The notes: a model not told the origin generated them from the sequence alone. A DNA stretch of 64,000 nt from Xanthobacter agilis (GCF_021730435.1 NZ_JABWGX010000004.1:178773-242772); one strand, 5' to 3'. Positions 55,131 through 63,985 are shown, counted from the first letter of the stretch. Numbers and translations are program-made.

Positions 55131-55337
55131 CGGAAAACCTCTGTTCGCGTCGGTCCGCGTGGCCACGCCCACACTGTGATGGCAGGCAGGGCGATCGTTG
55201 CATTCAGGTCCCGCGGGGCGCCCGGCGCCTGACCGATTGCCGTACCTTCTGATGCGGCGCCTGTCGAGATCGGAACACGCGTGATTCCTTTTCCGCCGTG
55301 GCCCATGCTAAAGCGGGGACAGCACAGGAGGCCCCTC

Positions 55338-55610
55338 ATGTCCGACAACACCGAGCTTACCCGCTTTTTCGGCGGCTCGCCGGCCTGGGTGCTGGTGCGC
55401 CTGATCGTGCTCTCGGTGGTGGTGGGCGTGATCCTGGCGGCGCTGGGGCTTGATCCCATGAACATCTTCCAGAGCCTGGAGCGGCTGGTGCGCAGCCTGT
55501 TCTCGTTCGGCTTCGAGGCCGTCGAGCGGCTGTGGCGCTACTTCCTGCTCGGTGCGGTCATCGTGGTGCCGCTCTGGCTCATCCTGCGCATCGCCAGTGC
55601 CCGGCGCTGA
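55338..55610 (+). CDS. DUF6460 small membrane protein
   Basis: 90 residues from ATG 55338, with AGGAG seven bases upstream. Two helices: VLVRLIVLSVVVGVILAALGLDP and YFLLGAVIVVPLWLILRI, separated by an amphipathic stretch (IFQSLERLVRSLFSFGFEAVERL). Matches DUF6460 proteins of Hyphomicrobiales. Function unknown. Lies 25 bp before the MATE gene. Confidence 0.82.
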   Translation: MSDNTELTRFFGGSPAWVLVRLIVLSVVVGVILAALGLDPMNIFQSLERLVRSLFSFGFEAVERLWRYFLLGAVIVVPLWLILRIASARR

Positions 55611-55635
55611 CGCGCCGCGCGGGAGTCTTCGTCAC

Positions 55636-56973
55636 ATGACCTCCAGCAGTGGACCCGTCACCCATCGTCGGGTGCTCGCCATCGCCCTGCCCATGACGGT
55701 GGCGCATCTCACCACCCCCCTTCTGGGCGTGACCGATGCCGTGGTGGTGGGCCGGCTTGGTGATGCGGCCCTGCTTGGGGGCGTGGCGCTGGCGGCGGTC
55801 ATCTTCGACCTGCTGTTCTGGGGCTTCGGATTCCTGCGCATGGGCACGGTCGGGCTCGCCGCCCAGGCGGTGGGGCGCCGCGATCCGGTGGAGGAGCGCG
55901 CGGTGCTGGCGCGGGCCTTGCTCATCGCGGTGCTGTGCGGCGGCGCGCTGGTGGTGCTCCAGGGCCCCATTCTCGCCGCGGCGCTGAAGCTCGCCGGCGC
56001 CAGCGCGGAGGTGAATGCGGCGGTTGCGGATTATTATCACATCCGCATCTTCGCTGCGCCGTTCAGCCTCGCCAATTACGCCGTTTTGGGCTGGCTGACC
56101 GGGCTTGGGCGCACCGGGCGGGCGCTGGCGCTCCAGGCCGGCATGAATTTCATCAACATGGCGCTGACCGCGCTCCTGGTGCTGGGCGCCGGCCGTGGCA
56201 TCGCGGGGGCGGCCGCCGGCACGCTGGCGGCCGAGGTGGGGGGCGCGGTGGCGGGCCTCATCATGTGCGCGCGGCTGCGGGGCACGAGCCCGCTGGGCCT
56301 GTTTCGCGCGGTGCCACGGGCAGTGCTGTTCGAGGCCAGCCGCCTGCGCGAGGCCCTGCTGCTCAATGGCGACATCATGATCCGCACGGCGGCGCTCATG
56401 TTCGCCTTCTTCTTCTTCGCGGCCCAGGGCGCGCGGGCCGGGGACGTGACCCTGGCGGCCAATGCGCTGTTGCAGAATCTCGGCCTGCTGGCGGCCTATT
56501 TCCTGGACGGCTTCGCCACGGCGGCCGAACAGGTGTGCGGGGCCGCCGTGGGGGCGCGGCGGCGGGCCGATTTCGCGCGCGGGGTGGAACTCGTACTCAT
56601 GTGGGGCTTCGGCTTCGCGCTGGCGGCGGGGCTGCTCTATCTGGCGGCCGGGCCGATCCTCATCGACCTGATGACGACCAGCCCGGCGGTACGGGCGGAG
56701 GCGCGCCAGTACCTGCTTTATGCGGCGCTGCTGCCGCTGGTGGGAGTGTGCGCCTTCGCCTTCGATGGCGTGTTCATCGGCGCCCTGTGGTCGCGTGACA
56801 TGCGCAATCTGATGCTGCTGGCGGTGGCCATCTATCTTGTGGCCTGGTGGGCGTTGCGCGGATTCGGCAATGACGGCCTGTGGGCGGCGCTGATGGTGTT
56901 CCTGGCGGCGCGGGGCCTGTTGCAGGCGCTGCGGCTGCCGGCCCTGATGCGACGGACCTTCTCGGCCGCTTAG
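55636..56973 (+). CDS. MATE-family efflux transporter (DinF-like)
   Basis: 445 residues, twelve helices in two bundles. N-terminal IALPMTVAHLTTPLLGVTDAVVVGRLG and the second-half counterpart QNLGLLAAYFLDGFATAAEQVCGAAVG are typical of the DinF branch. Na+ or H+ driven export of organic compounds. Probably co-transcribed with the DUF6460 gene. A 44-bp dispersed repeat follows the stop. Confidence 0.92.
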   Translation: MTSSSGPVTHRRVLAIALPMTVAHLTTPLLGVTDAVVVGRLGDAALLGGVALAAVIFDLLFWGFGFLRMGTVGLAAQAVGRRDPVEERAVLARALLIAVLCGGALVVLQGPILAAALKLAGASAEVNAAVADYYHIRIFAAPFSLANYAVLGWLTGLGRTGRALALQAGMNFINMALTALLVLGAGRGIAGAAAGTLAAEVGGAVAGLIMCARLRGTSPLGLFRAVPRAVLFEASRLREALLLNGDIMIRTAALMFAFFFFAAQGARAGDVTLAANALLQNLGLLAAYFLDGFATAAEQVCGAAVGARRRADFARGVELVLMWGFGFALAAGLLYLAAGPILIDLMTTSPAVRAEARQYLLYAALLPLVGVCAFAFDGVFIGALWSRDMRNLMLLAVAIYLVAWWALRGFGNDGLWAALMVFLAARGLLQALRLPALMRRTFSAA

Positions 56974-57027
56974 GGCGTTTCCCCTTCGCCCTGGCTTACG
57001 ACAACCGCTCTAAATCGTTGCATCTCC

Positions 57028-57071
57028 GCATTTTCTTCACGCGAACCGGAATCCACTTCGCTTGAAAATGC
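57028..57071 (+). repeat. 44-bp dispersed palindromic repeat, copy B
   Basis: GCATTTTC (57028-57035) and GAAAATGC (57064-57071) are perfect outer arms; inner GCG/CGC also pair. The same 44-bp element as at 19743-19786. It separates the convergent MATE and DUF952 genes. Confidence 0.75.
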
Positions 57072-57072
57072 T

Positions 57073-57417
57073 CTAATCGAGCGGAGGGAAGACGTGGGTG
57101 CCGTCGGCGCCAAGGGGCAGATCTGTCACCCAGCGCACGGCGGACACCGGCAGCGGCGCATAGAGATGGGGAAACAGCGCGCCGCCGCGGGACGGCTCCC
57201 ATCGCAGCGCCGGGCCCAGGGACTCGGCGTCCACCGCCACCAGCATCAGGCCTTGCGCGCCGGCGAAATGACGGGCGGCGGTCTCGCGCACCTGTTGCGC
57301 GGTTGAAAAATGGATGAAGCCATCGGCAAGGTCCACCGGCGCCCCGGTGAAGACGCCGTGCGCCTCGGCCGCGGCCCAGGGGCCGGCGGGACTGATCTTG
57401 TAAATGAGGGCGGACAT
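57073..57417 (-). CDS. DUF952 family protein
   Basis: 114 residues from ATG 57417. The family pattern IYKISPAGPWAAAEAHGVFTGAPVDLADGFIHFST is clear. The C-terminal part FPHLYAPLPVSAVRWVTDLPL also matches. Small cytoplasmic protein with an ADP-ribosyltransferase-like fold in solved relatives; function unknown. Divergent from the S24 regulator. Confidence 0.88.
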   Translation of the reverse strand: MSALIYKISPAGPWAAAEAHGVFTGAPVDLADGFIHFSTAQQVRETAARHFAGAQGLMLVAVDAESLGPALRWEPSRGGALFPHLYAPLPVSAVRWVTDLPLGADGTHVFPPLD

Positions 57418-57621
57418 GGCGGGGGTCTCCGGCTTCGCGCCGTGTTCTAGAGCACCGCCGTCGCGCTCGCCAGGGCCGTATCGGCATGCCGGAGGGTGCG
57501 ATTCCGGTGCAAAACATGCGATGAAACGCTCGTATAAATTGCAATATGGTTGTATGCGGATTTGATTCCTGGACAAATAGGGAACAAATTCTTATGGTGC
57601 GCAAGGGAGCGAGGATACGAT
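57418..57621. promoter_or_regulatory. AT-rich control region of the S24 regulator
   Basis: GC falls sharply at 57505-57600. It contains TATAAA (57533-57538), and near-direct repeats GGACAAAT / GGAACAAAT at about 57571-57589. These are candidate operator elements for autoregulation; no consensus -35 was found. Confidence 0.35.
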
Positions 57622-58305
57622 ATGACCATGCTCACGCACGGGCAGATCTGGAGGGCGGTGGACCAGCTCGCGGAGCTGCACGGGCTTTCCACGTCCGGGC
57701 TGGCCCGGCGGGCCGGCCTTGATCCCACGACTTTCAACCGATCGAAGCGCATCACCACTGACGGGCGGCCGCGTTGGCCTTCCACGGAGAGCATCGCCAA
57801 GGCGCTGGACGCCACCGGCACCAGTGTGGAGCATTTCTTTGCTTTGCTGGAGCCGGCGCGCGCCAGCCATTTCGATGCGTCCGGGTTCGGGGAGGAGCGG
57901 ATCCCGATGAAGGGCGTTCCCTATTCCATTCCGCAGATCGGCTTCGCCCAGGCGGGCAGCGGCGGCTTTTTCGGCGATGCCGGCTTTCCGGTCGGCTCGG
58001 GCTGGGATGAGATCGTGTTTCCCGAGGTGAACGACCCGCACGCCTACGCGCTGGAGATCGTGGGAGATTCCATGCTGCCGGTCTATCGCAACCGGGCCGT
58101 CGTGGTGGTCTCCCCCAAGGCGGACATTCGCCACGGCGACCGGGTGGTGGTGAAGACCCGGGAGGGGGAGGTGATGGCGAAGGAGCTGGTGCGCAAGACC
58201 GCCCGCCAGATCGAGCTGCGCTCGCTCAATCCCGTTTATGAAGACCGGCAGATCCCCCTCGACCAGGTGGAATGGATCGCGCGCATCATCTGGGCCAGCC
58301 AATAG
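57622..58305 (+). CDS. HTH regulator with S24 (LexA/CI-type) peptidase domain
   Basis: 227 residues from ATG 57622 with GAGG eight bases upstream. Helix-turn-helix in about 8-65 (STSGLARRAGLDPTTFNRSKR). The C-terminal S24 domain carries Ser150 (VGDSMLP) and Lys187 (VMAKEL), plus an Ala111-Gly112 pair (FAQAGSGG) where RecA-stimulated self-cleavage occurs in this family. So it could be a DNA-damage-responsive repressor. No prophage genes are adjacent. Convergent with a DNA ligase gene only six bases away. A stress regulator unrelated to phage is equally possible. Confidence 0.88.
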   Translation: MTMLTHGQIWRAVDQLAELHGLSTSGLARRAGLDPTTFNRSKRITTDGRPRWPSTESIAKALDATGTSVEHFFALLEPARASHFDASGFGEERIPMKGVPYSIPQIGFAQAGSGGFFGDAGFPVGSGWDEIVFPEVNDPHAYALEIVGDSMLPVYRNRAVVVVSPKADIRHGDRVVVKTREGEVMAKELVRKTARQIELRSLNPVYEDRQIPLDQVEWIARIIWASQ

Positions 58306-58311
58306 GCGGCG

Positions 58312-59940
58312 TCACTTCAGCAACGCTTCCAGCGCCTCCAGGCGGTCCGCCTCGCCGGGGGGCTTGTCCCATCTGAGGCGAGCGATGCGCGGAAAACGCA
58401 TGGCGAGGCCGGAACGGTGGCGCGGTGAGCGGGCAAGGCCCTCGAACGCCACTTCCAGCACCAGGCCGGTGTCTTTCTCGTGCACCACTTCCCGCACCGG
58501 GCCGAAGCGGTTGACCGTGAATTTGCGCACGAAGGCGTCGATGGTCTTCAGCTCGTCGTCGGTGAAGCCGAAATAGGCCTTGCCCACCGGCACCAGAACG
58601 TCGCCCTCGGGACCCGTTGTCCAGACCCCGAAAGTATAGTCGGAATAATAGGATGAGCGCTTGCCGTGGCCGCGCTGGGCGTACATGAGCACGGCGTCCA
58701 CCGTGTGCGGATCGCGCTTCCACTTCCACCATGGCCCCTTGGGGCGGCCCGGTAGATAGGGGCTGTCGGCGCGCTTCATCATCACGCCCTCCACCGCCTC
58801 CGCATCGGAACCAGCCCCGGCGGCGGCCGGATCGCGACGGGCGGCGGCCAGCGCCTCCCAGCTTTGGAACGGCACCAGCGGCGACAGATCGAGCCGGGGC
58901 GTGTCGAGGCGTGTCACCAGCGCTTCCAGCCGCGCCCGCCGCGCGGTGAAGGGCATTGCGCGCAGGTCGTCGGTGCCCTCGGACAGCAGGTCATAGGCGC
59001 GCATATGGGCGGGGAACTCCGTCAGCAGCTTATGGGTGACGCTCTTGCGATTGAGCCGCTGTTGGAGAACGTTGAAGGGCTGTACCTTGCCGTCGCGGAC
59101 CACCAGCAGCTCGCCGTCGAGGGCGCCCTCGAAATCGAGCGCGTCCGCCAAATCCGGGAACGCGGCGGAGATGTCCTCCCCCGTGCGCGAATACAGGCGC
59201 GTCACGCGCTGGCCCTCCGGGTTCACGCCGGCCACCGCCTGCACCCGGATGCCGTCCCATTTCCACTCGGCCAGGAAATCCCTTGGCGCGAGGGTGGAGA
59301 AGTCGGCCTCCGCGATGGCGTGGGCCAGCATCACCGGGCGGAAGGGCGCGGGATTGGAGGTTTCCGGCCGTGGCCCCTTGCCCTCCACCCAGGCGAACAG
59401 GTCCGCATAGGGCGCTTCGAGACCCGGCCACACCAGCTCCACATCGTCCGGGGTGACCGACCCGAGGCTCGCCACCGCGGTCTTCGCGAGCCGGGCCGAG
59501 GCGCCGACCCGCAGCGCGCCGGTGATAAGCTTCAACAGCGCCCAGCGGCCGGTTTCGTCGAGCCCGTCGAGCCAGGCGGAAAGGGCACCCGGCAGGCCGG
59601 TCTTGGGCAGGGTGGAGAGATCGTGCACGATCCGCGAGAGCGGGGGCGCGTGGGCCTTTGCGCCCTCCGGCCGGGGCCACATGAGGGCGACGGTTTCAGC
59701 CAGGTCGCCCACATAATCGTAGGACAACGCGAACAGCACCGGGTCGGCCCGCTCCATGATGAGGGCGCGGACAAGGCCGGGCTTGGCATGGGTGAAGGAG
59801 AAGGCACCGGTGAGCGCCGCCAAGGCATAGCCGCGCTCGGGATCGGGCGTGGTGCGGAAATAGTCCGCCATCAGGCGGATCTTGGCGTTGCGCCCCGGCT
59901 CGAAGCCGAGCCGGTCGATGAGGGCGGAGAAGCGGTTCAT
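58312..59940 (-). CDS. ATP-dependent DNA ligase (PP_1105-like family)
   Basis: 542 residues. N-terminal helical domain (1-200), then the adenylation domain with nucleophile K227 in EWKWDGIRVQ, YSRTGEDIS, DGELLV, EGVMMKRADSPY and WWKWKRD, and an OB-fold C-terminus (GKAYFGFTDDEL). It seals nicks using ATP, a non-replicative repair ligase. In many genomes this family travels with an associated exonuclease, a DEXH helicase and a phosphoesterase. None of these lies next to it here. Confidence 0.93.
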   Translation of the reverse strand: MNRFSALIDRLGFEPGRNAKIRLMADYFRTTPDPERGYALAALTGAFSFTHAKPGLVRALIMERADPVLFALSYDYVGDLAETVALMWPRPEGAKAHAPPLSRIVHDLSTLPKTGLPGALSAWLDGLDETGRWALLKLITGALRVGASARLAKTAVASLGSVTPDDVELVWPGLEAPYADLFAWVEGKGPRPETSNPAPFRPVMLAHAIAEADFSTLAPRDFLAEWKWDGIRVQAVAGVNPEGQRVTRLYSRTGEDISAAFPDLADALDFEGALDGELLVVRDGKVQPFNVLQQRLNRKSVTHKLLTEFPAHMRAYDLLSEGTDDLRAMPFTARRARLEALVTRLDTPRLDLSPLVPFQSWEALAAARRDPAAAGAGSDAEAVEGVMMKRADSPYLPGRPKGPWWKWKRDPHTVDAVLMYAQRGHGKRSSYYSDYTFGVWTTGPEGDVLVPVGKAYFGFTDDELKTIDAFVRKFTVNRFGPVREVVHEKDTGLVLEVAFEGLARSPRHRSGLAMRFPRIARLRWDKPPGEADRLEALEALLK

Positions 59941-59985
59941 GGGTCGTTAACCCATGTCATCTTCCGGTGGCGCGAGCAAGGCGAT

Positions 59986-60028
59986 GCCGGACGGCGGACG
60001 AACCCCCGTCCGTTGGCCGCCGTCCGGC
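59986..60028 (-). terminator. Stem-loop downstream of the CoA-transferase gene
   Basis: GCCGGACGGCGG (59986-59997) pairs with CCGCCGTCCGGC (60017-60028): a perfect 12-bp stem with a 19-nt loop, 21 bp after the stop at 60049. There is no T-run, so termination is a guess. Confidence 0.45.
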
Positions 60029-60048
60029 GGGTGGAACGGCTGGCGCCG

Positions 60049-61263
60049 TCACACCTTTCCGATGAGGTCGTTGATGCGGGCCATCACCGCCTCGGTGTCG
60101 GCACCCAGGCGGGGGCTGGCGGTCTTCGCCATCTGCCGCTCGCCGTCGAGCACAATCGGGCCGGCCACGGTGGGCACGGTGCCGCCGCCGGCTTCCGGCA
60201 GGTCGGCGCGCAGGCCGCGATGGATCACCTGCGGGTCGTCGAACACCTGTGGCACGGTGTTGATGGGACCGGCGGGCACTCCCTGTTTCTCCAGGGCGGC
60301 GAGCAGGTCGTCGCGCTTGAAGGTCTGGGTGAGGGCGGAAAGCTGCGGCACCAATGCGGCGCGATGGGCGACACGCTCCGGATTGGTCTTGAAATCCAGG
60401 TTCTGCGCCAGGTCCGGCGCGCCGAGCACGGCGCAGAAGCGGGTGAACTGCCCGTCATTGCCCACGGCGGCGATGAAATAGCCGTCGGCGCACGGAAACA
60501 CCTGATAGGGCACGATGTTGGGATGGGCGTTGCCCATGCGCTTGGGAGCCTTGCCGGAGGCCAGATAGTTCATGGCCTGGTTGGCGAGCACGCTCACCTG
60601 GGTGTCGAGCAGGGCCATGTCCACATGGCCGCCCGCGCCGGTCACATCGCGCCGGCGCAAGGCGGCGAGGATGCCGATGGTGCCATAAAGGCCGGTGAAG
60701 ATGTCGGCGAAGGCGACGCCCACCTTCTGCGGCTCGCCCTGCGGGTCGCCGGTGAGGTCCATGATGCCGCCCATGCCCTGCACGAGGAAATCATAGCCCG
60801 CGCGCGGCGCATAGGGGCCGTCCTGGCCGAAGCCGGTGACCGAGCAATAGATGAGGCGGGGATTGATCTGTTTCAGGCTCTCGTAGTCGAGGCCGTATTT
60901 CTTGAGGCCGCCGAGCTTGAAATTCTCGATGAGCACGTCGCTTTGGGCCGCCAGCGCGCGGATGGCCGCCTGGCCTTCGGCGGTCTCGAAATCGATGGCC
61001 ACGGATCGCTTGCCGCGATTGGTGGCGTGGAAATACGCGGCGCCGAGGTCCGCGCCGTCCGCGCCGGTCAGGAAGGGCGGGCCCCAGGTGCGGGTGTCGT
61101 CGCCGGCGCCGGGACGCTCCACCTTGATCACCTCGGCACCAAGATCGGCCAGCATCTGGCCGCACCAGGGGCCGGCGAGGATGCGGGCCAGCTCAAGAAC
61201 GCGAAGACCAGCCAGGGGGGCCGGATCACGGGCGGCGTCGGGGGCGGGCGTATCGGCGGACAT
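60049..61263 (-). CDS. CaiB/BaiF family CoA-transferase, probable glutarate CoA-transferase
   Basis: 404 residues, full-length class III CoA-transferase. LAGLRVLELARILAGPWCGQMLADLGAEVIKVERP opens the fold, and the catalytic Asp is expected in GMGGIMDLTG or just before it. Downstream of gcdH on the same strand; related pairs (gcdH with gcdG) activate glutarate to glutaryl-CoA in lysine and aromatic degradation. Formyl- or succinyl-CoA transferase activity is an alternative. The gap to gcdH holds three hairpins. Confidence 0.85.
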   Translation of the reverse strand: MSADTPAPDAARDPAPLAGLRVLELARILAGPWCGQMLADLGAEVIKVERPGAGDDTRTWGPPFLTGADGADLGAAYFHATNRGKRSVAIDFETAEGQAAIRALAAQSDVLIENFKLGGLKKYGLDYESLKQINPRLIYCSVTGFGQDGPYAPRAGYDFLVQGMGGIMDLTGDPQGEPQKVGVAFADIFTGLYGTIGILAALRRRDVTGAGGHVDMALLDTQVSVLANQAMNYLASGKAPKRMGNAHPNIVPYQVFPCADGYFIAAVGNDGQFTRFCAVLGAPDLAQNLDFKTNPERVAHRAALVPQLSALTQTFKRDDLLAALEKQGVPAGPINTVPQVFDDPQVIHRGLRADLPEAGGGTVPTVAGPIVLDGERQMAKTASPRLGADTEAVMARINDLIGKV

Positions 61264-61288
61264 GTCACTCTTCCAAGGCAGATAAGGA

Positions 61289-61405
61289 CCCCTCTCCCGG
61301 CGGGGAGAGGGGGAAGGCGGAGTGGGGCTGCTCCGATAAGGGCCCTTCGCATGCCAGATGCGAAGGGGAGAGGCCCCGCCCTAACCTCTCCCGCACGGGG
61401 AGAGG
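61289..61405. repeat. Cluster of three hairpins between gcdH and the CoA-transferase gene
   Basis: Hairpin 1: CCCCTCTCCC/GGGAGAGGGG (61289-61312). Hairpin 2: 10-bp arms around CCTTCGCAT/ATGCGAAGG (61343-61367). Hairpin 3: CCTCTCCC/GGGAGAGG (61385-61405). Hairpins 1 and 3 share the CTCTCCC arm, as in common intergenic repeat elements. They may reduce read-through into the CoA-transferase gene. Confidence 0.7.
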
Positions 61406-61432
61406 GCACAAGAGCGCTCGGGAGAGCGCTGC

Positions 61433-62641
61433 TCAGAAGAACGCCTGAAGGCCGGTGATGGCGCGGCCGATGATGAGGGCGTGGATGTCGTGGGTGCCCT
61501 CATAGGTGTTGACGGTCTCGAGATTGGCCGCGTGACGGATCACGTGGAACTCGGCCGAGATGCCGTTGCCGCCGTGCATGTCGCGGGCGACCCGGGCGAT
61601 GTCGAGGGCCTTGCCGCAATTGTTGCGCTTCAGGAAGGAGATGCTCTCCACCGGCAGCTTGCCGTCGTCCATGAGGTGGCCGGCGCGCAACGCCAGCTGG
61701 AGGCCGAGGGCGATCTCGGTCGCCATGTCGGCGAGCTTCTTCTGCACCAGCTGGGTGTTGGCGAGCGGACGGCCGAACTGCTTGCGGTCCAGCGTGTATT
61801 GCCGCGCCTGGGCGAAGCAGGCCTCCGCCGCGCCGATGGCGCCCCAGCCGATGCCGTAGCGCGCCCGGTTGAGGCAGCCGAAGGGGCCGGCAAGGCCGGA
61901 GACGTTTGGCAGCAGGTTTTCTTCCGGGATCGCCACGTCGTCGAGTACGATCTCGCCGGTGATGGAGGCGCGCAGCGAGAGCTTGCCCTCGATCTTCGGG
62001 GTGGTGAAGCCCTTCGTTCCGCGTTCCACCACGAAGCCGCGAATGGCGCCATCATGGGCCGCCGACTTCGCCCACACCACCGCGAGGTCGGCGATGGGCG
62101 AGTTGGTGATCCACATCTTGGCGCCCTTGAGCAGGTAGCCGCCGTCGATCTTCTCGGCGCGGGTGCGCATGCCGGCCGGGTCGGAGCCGGCATCGGGCTC
62201 GGTGAGGCCGAAGCAGCCCACCCACTCGCCGGTGGCGAGCTTGGGCAGATACTTCTTTTTCTGTTCCTCGGAGCCGTAGGCATAGATGGGGTGCATGACC
62301 AGGGACGACTGCACGCTCATGGCCGAGCGGTAGCCGCTATCCACCCGTTCCACCTCGCGCGCGGCAAGGCCGTAGGCGACATAGTTGAGCCCGGCGCCGC
62401 CGTATTCCGCCGGAATGGTGGGTCCCAGCAGGCCGAGGGCGCCCATCTCGTCCATGATCTCACGGTCGAACCGCTCTTCCAGATAAGCGGAGGTGACGCG
62501 CGGCAGCAACTTTTCCTGCGCATAGTCGCGGGCGGTGTCGCGCACCAGGCGCTCTTCCTCGGTGAGCTGGCTTTCGAAATCGAACGGGTCGGCCCAGTCG
62601 AACTTCGGCTTCGCGGACCCTTTGGCGGACGATGCGGACAT
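61433..62641 (-). CDS. gcdH: Glutaryl-CoA dehydrogenase
   Basis: 402 residues from ATG 62641 with AGGAG nine bases upstream. Acyl-CoA dehydrogenase fold: [35 protein letters not shown] and [15 protein letters not shown]. The C-terminal catalytic base lies in [20 protein letters not shown], the glutaryl-CoA dehydrogenase signature. It converts glutaryl-CoA to crotonyl-CoA with FAD, in lysine, tryptophan and benzoate-type degradation. A palindrome in its promoter suggests control by the divergent TetR gene. Confidence 0.94.
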   Translation of the reverse strand: MSASSAKGSAKPKFDWADPFDFESQLTEEERLVRDTARDYAQEKLLPRVTSAYLEERFDREIMDEMGALGLLGPTIPAEYGGAGLNYVAYGLAAREVERVDSGYRSAMSVQSSLVMHPIYAYGSEEQKKKYLPKLATGEWVGCFGLTEPDAGSDPAGMRTRAEKIDGGYLLKGAKMWITNSPIADLAVVWAKSAAHDGAIRGFVVERGTKGFTTPKIEGKLSLRASITGEIVLDDVAIPEENLLPNVSGLAGPFGCLNRARYGIGWGAIGAAEACFAQARQYTLDRKQFGRPLANTQLVQKKLADMATEIALGLQLALRAGHLMDDGKLPVESISFLKRNNCGKALDIARVARDMHGGNGISAEFHVIRHAANLETVNTYEGTHDIHALIIGRAITGLQAFF

Positions 62642-62679
62642 GGACGTGTCTCCTCGATGCGGTCGCTGTGATTTACTTT

Positions 62680-62691
62680 CCGACCAGTCGG
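62680..62691. promoter_or_regulatory. Palindromic operator in the gcdH/tetR divergent region
   Basis: CCGAC-CA-GTCGG, perfect 5-bp arms, 39 bp upstream of the gcdH ATG. It matches the common TetR half-site ACCGAC/GTCGGT and abuts AT-rich TATATAAAT (62693-62701), a likely promoter core. Confidence 0.55.
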
Positions 62692-62917
62692 TATATAAAT
62701 CAAGCGACGTGGTCAATAGGGCTTTTGCGGGTCCGGCGGTGCACCTTGCGGGGGCTTGGCCCGGCGCGCGCGGGATGTCCGCCGACGGGCCGGGTTCCGC
62801 CCGGCCGCGGCTGGCCCTATGACGATCGGCGCCGGATGAGTGCGTTCAGGGGGCGCGGGCTTGACCAAGGGACGATGGACCACACAAGGCGCCGCGTAGG
62901 TGCCGGGGGAGGAGCGG

Positions 62918-63748
62918 GTGGACGAGAAGGAACAGAAGCCGGCGAAGTCGGCGGCCGCGCGCGCGCGACGGGGCGTCGCGTCAGGCCGGGCCGGGCCGTC
63001 TCGTGTACCGCCTGAACCGGCGGTCCTGGCGGGCGGCGACGGCGCGGAACCCGCCGTGCCGAGCGTCGCGGCCGGCGTTTCCGGAGCGGGCCCGCTGACG
63101 GCGCGGGGCGCCAAGGCGGCACCGCTGAAGGCGGCCGGGAGTACCGCCCCCCGTCCGCTGGGCCGGCCGCCCCTGCTCGATGATCCGCGCGCCGAGATCC
63201 TGCAACAGGCGGCCCGTCTGTTCGCGGAAAAGGGCTTTGCCTCCGGTTCCCTGGCCGAATTGGCCCGCGCGATGAACTACTCGAAAGGCGCCATATATAA
63301 TTATTTCTCCTCGAAGCAGGAGATATACGACGCCATCATCATTTTTACATTAAATGGCTTGTATGAAACCGCTGCGGCGGCGGTTAATCGGAATGATCCA
63401 CCAGTGGATCAGTTGCGTCAGTACATGGTCGCGCACGCACGTTTCCTCTCTGACAATTACGATTGCTTCGTAACCATGCTGGTGGGGTTCTCCGGCATGG
63501 CGAACACGGAGTTGAAGGACGATGCCCTGGCCCTCCGCGACGCCCATGAGGGGCTGCTGCGGCAGATCCTGGCCGATGGTGTGGCGGACGGCTCCTTCCG
63601 CGCCGTTGGGGAGGCGATGGCCGGTCGCGCGGTGCTGTCGCTGCTGAGCTGGATGGTGCGCTGGTTCAAGCCCGGGCGGGGCAAATCGGCTGAAGAGGTG
63701 GCCCAGGAGTATCACGACCTTCTGGTGCGCGGCCTGTTGCCCGGCTGA
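62918..63748 (+). CDS. TetR-family regulator with a long disordered N-terminus
   Basis: 276 residues from GTG 62918, which has GGAGG close upstream; a GTG at 62900 is an alternative. The first 80 or so residues are Ala/Pro/Gly/Arg-rich and probably disordered. The HTH starts at GRPPLLDDPRAEILQQAARLFAEKGF and includes LARAMNYSKGAIYNYFSSKQEIYDAI. The ligand-binding domain looks like the FadR/acyl-CoA-sensing type. Divergent from gcdH with a palindrome between, so it probably represses gcdH and senses an acyl-CoA. Confidence 0.88.
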   Translation: MDEKEQKPAKSAAARARRGVASGRAGPSRVPPEPAVLAGGDGAEPAVPSVAAGVSGAGPLTARGAKAAPLKAAGSTAPRPLGRPPLLDDPRAEILQQAARLFAEKGFASGSLAELARAMNYSKGAIYNYFSSKQEIYDAIIIFTLNGLYETAAAAVNRNDPPVDQLRQYMVAHARFLSDNYDCFVTMLVGFSGMANTELKDDALALRDAHEGLLRQILADGVADGSFRAVGEAMAGRAVLSLLSWMVRWFKPGRGKSAEEVAQEYHDLLVRGLLPG

Positions 63749-63755
63749 TGCCATC

Positions 63756-63777
63756 GGCCCCGGTCTTTGACCGGTGC
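63756..63777 (-). repeat. Dispersed hairpin repeat, copy 3
   Basis: The reverse complement of copies 1 and 2 with the core CCGGTC-TTT-GACCGG read on this strand. It lies eight bases after the TetR stop. Confidence 0.6.
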
Positions 63778-63919
63778 GGAGTGGGCGCGCTCCGGCGCCG
63801 CACAGGCCGAACCAAAGGCTCGGGGCGGAGGCACACTCTCGCGGCCGATGCGACTCGTCGGCGCCGGGCCCATGCTCTCGTTGCCGTTCGCGCGTCCTCA
63901 CGGCGTCACTCAACCACGG

Positions 63920-63945
63920 CCCGCGGCATGTTCACATGCCGCGGG
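63920..63945. terminator. Strong GC stem-loop near the right edge
   Basis: CCCGCGGCATG (63920-63930) and CATGCCGCGGG (63935-63945) with a TTCA loop. It is followed by GGCCTTTGGT rather than a T-run. It might terminate a gene reading in from the right, or tetR. Confidence 0.4.
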
Positions 63946-63962
63946 GCCTTTGGTCGGGTTGC

Positions 63963-63985
63963 GGCGCTGGTCTTGGACCGGCGCC
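63963..63985 (-). repeat. Dispersed hairpin repeat, diverged copy 4
   Basis: GGCGCTGGTC-TTG-GACCGGCGCC: a 10-bp stem with one G-T pair and a 3-nt loop. Same length and layout as copies 1-3, with sequence drift in the loop. Confidence 0.5.
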
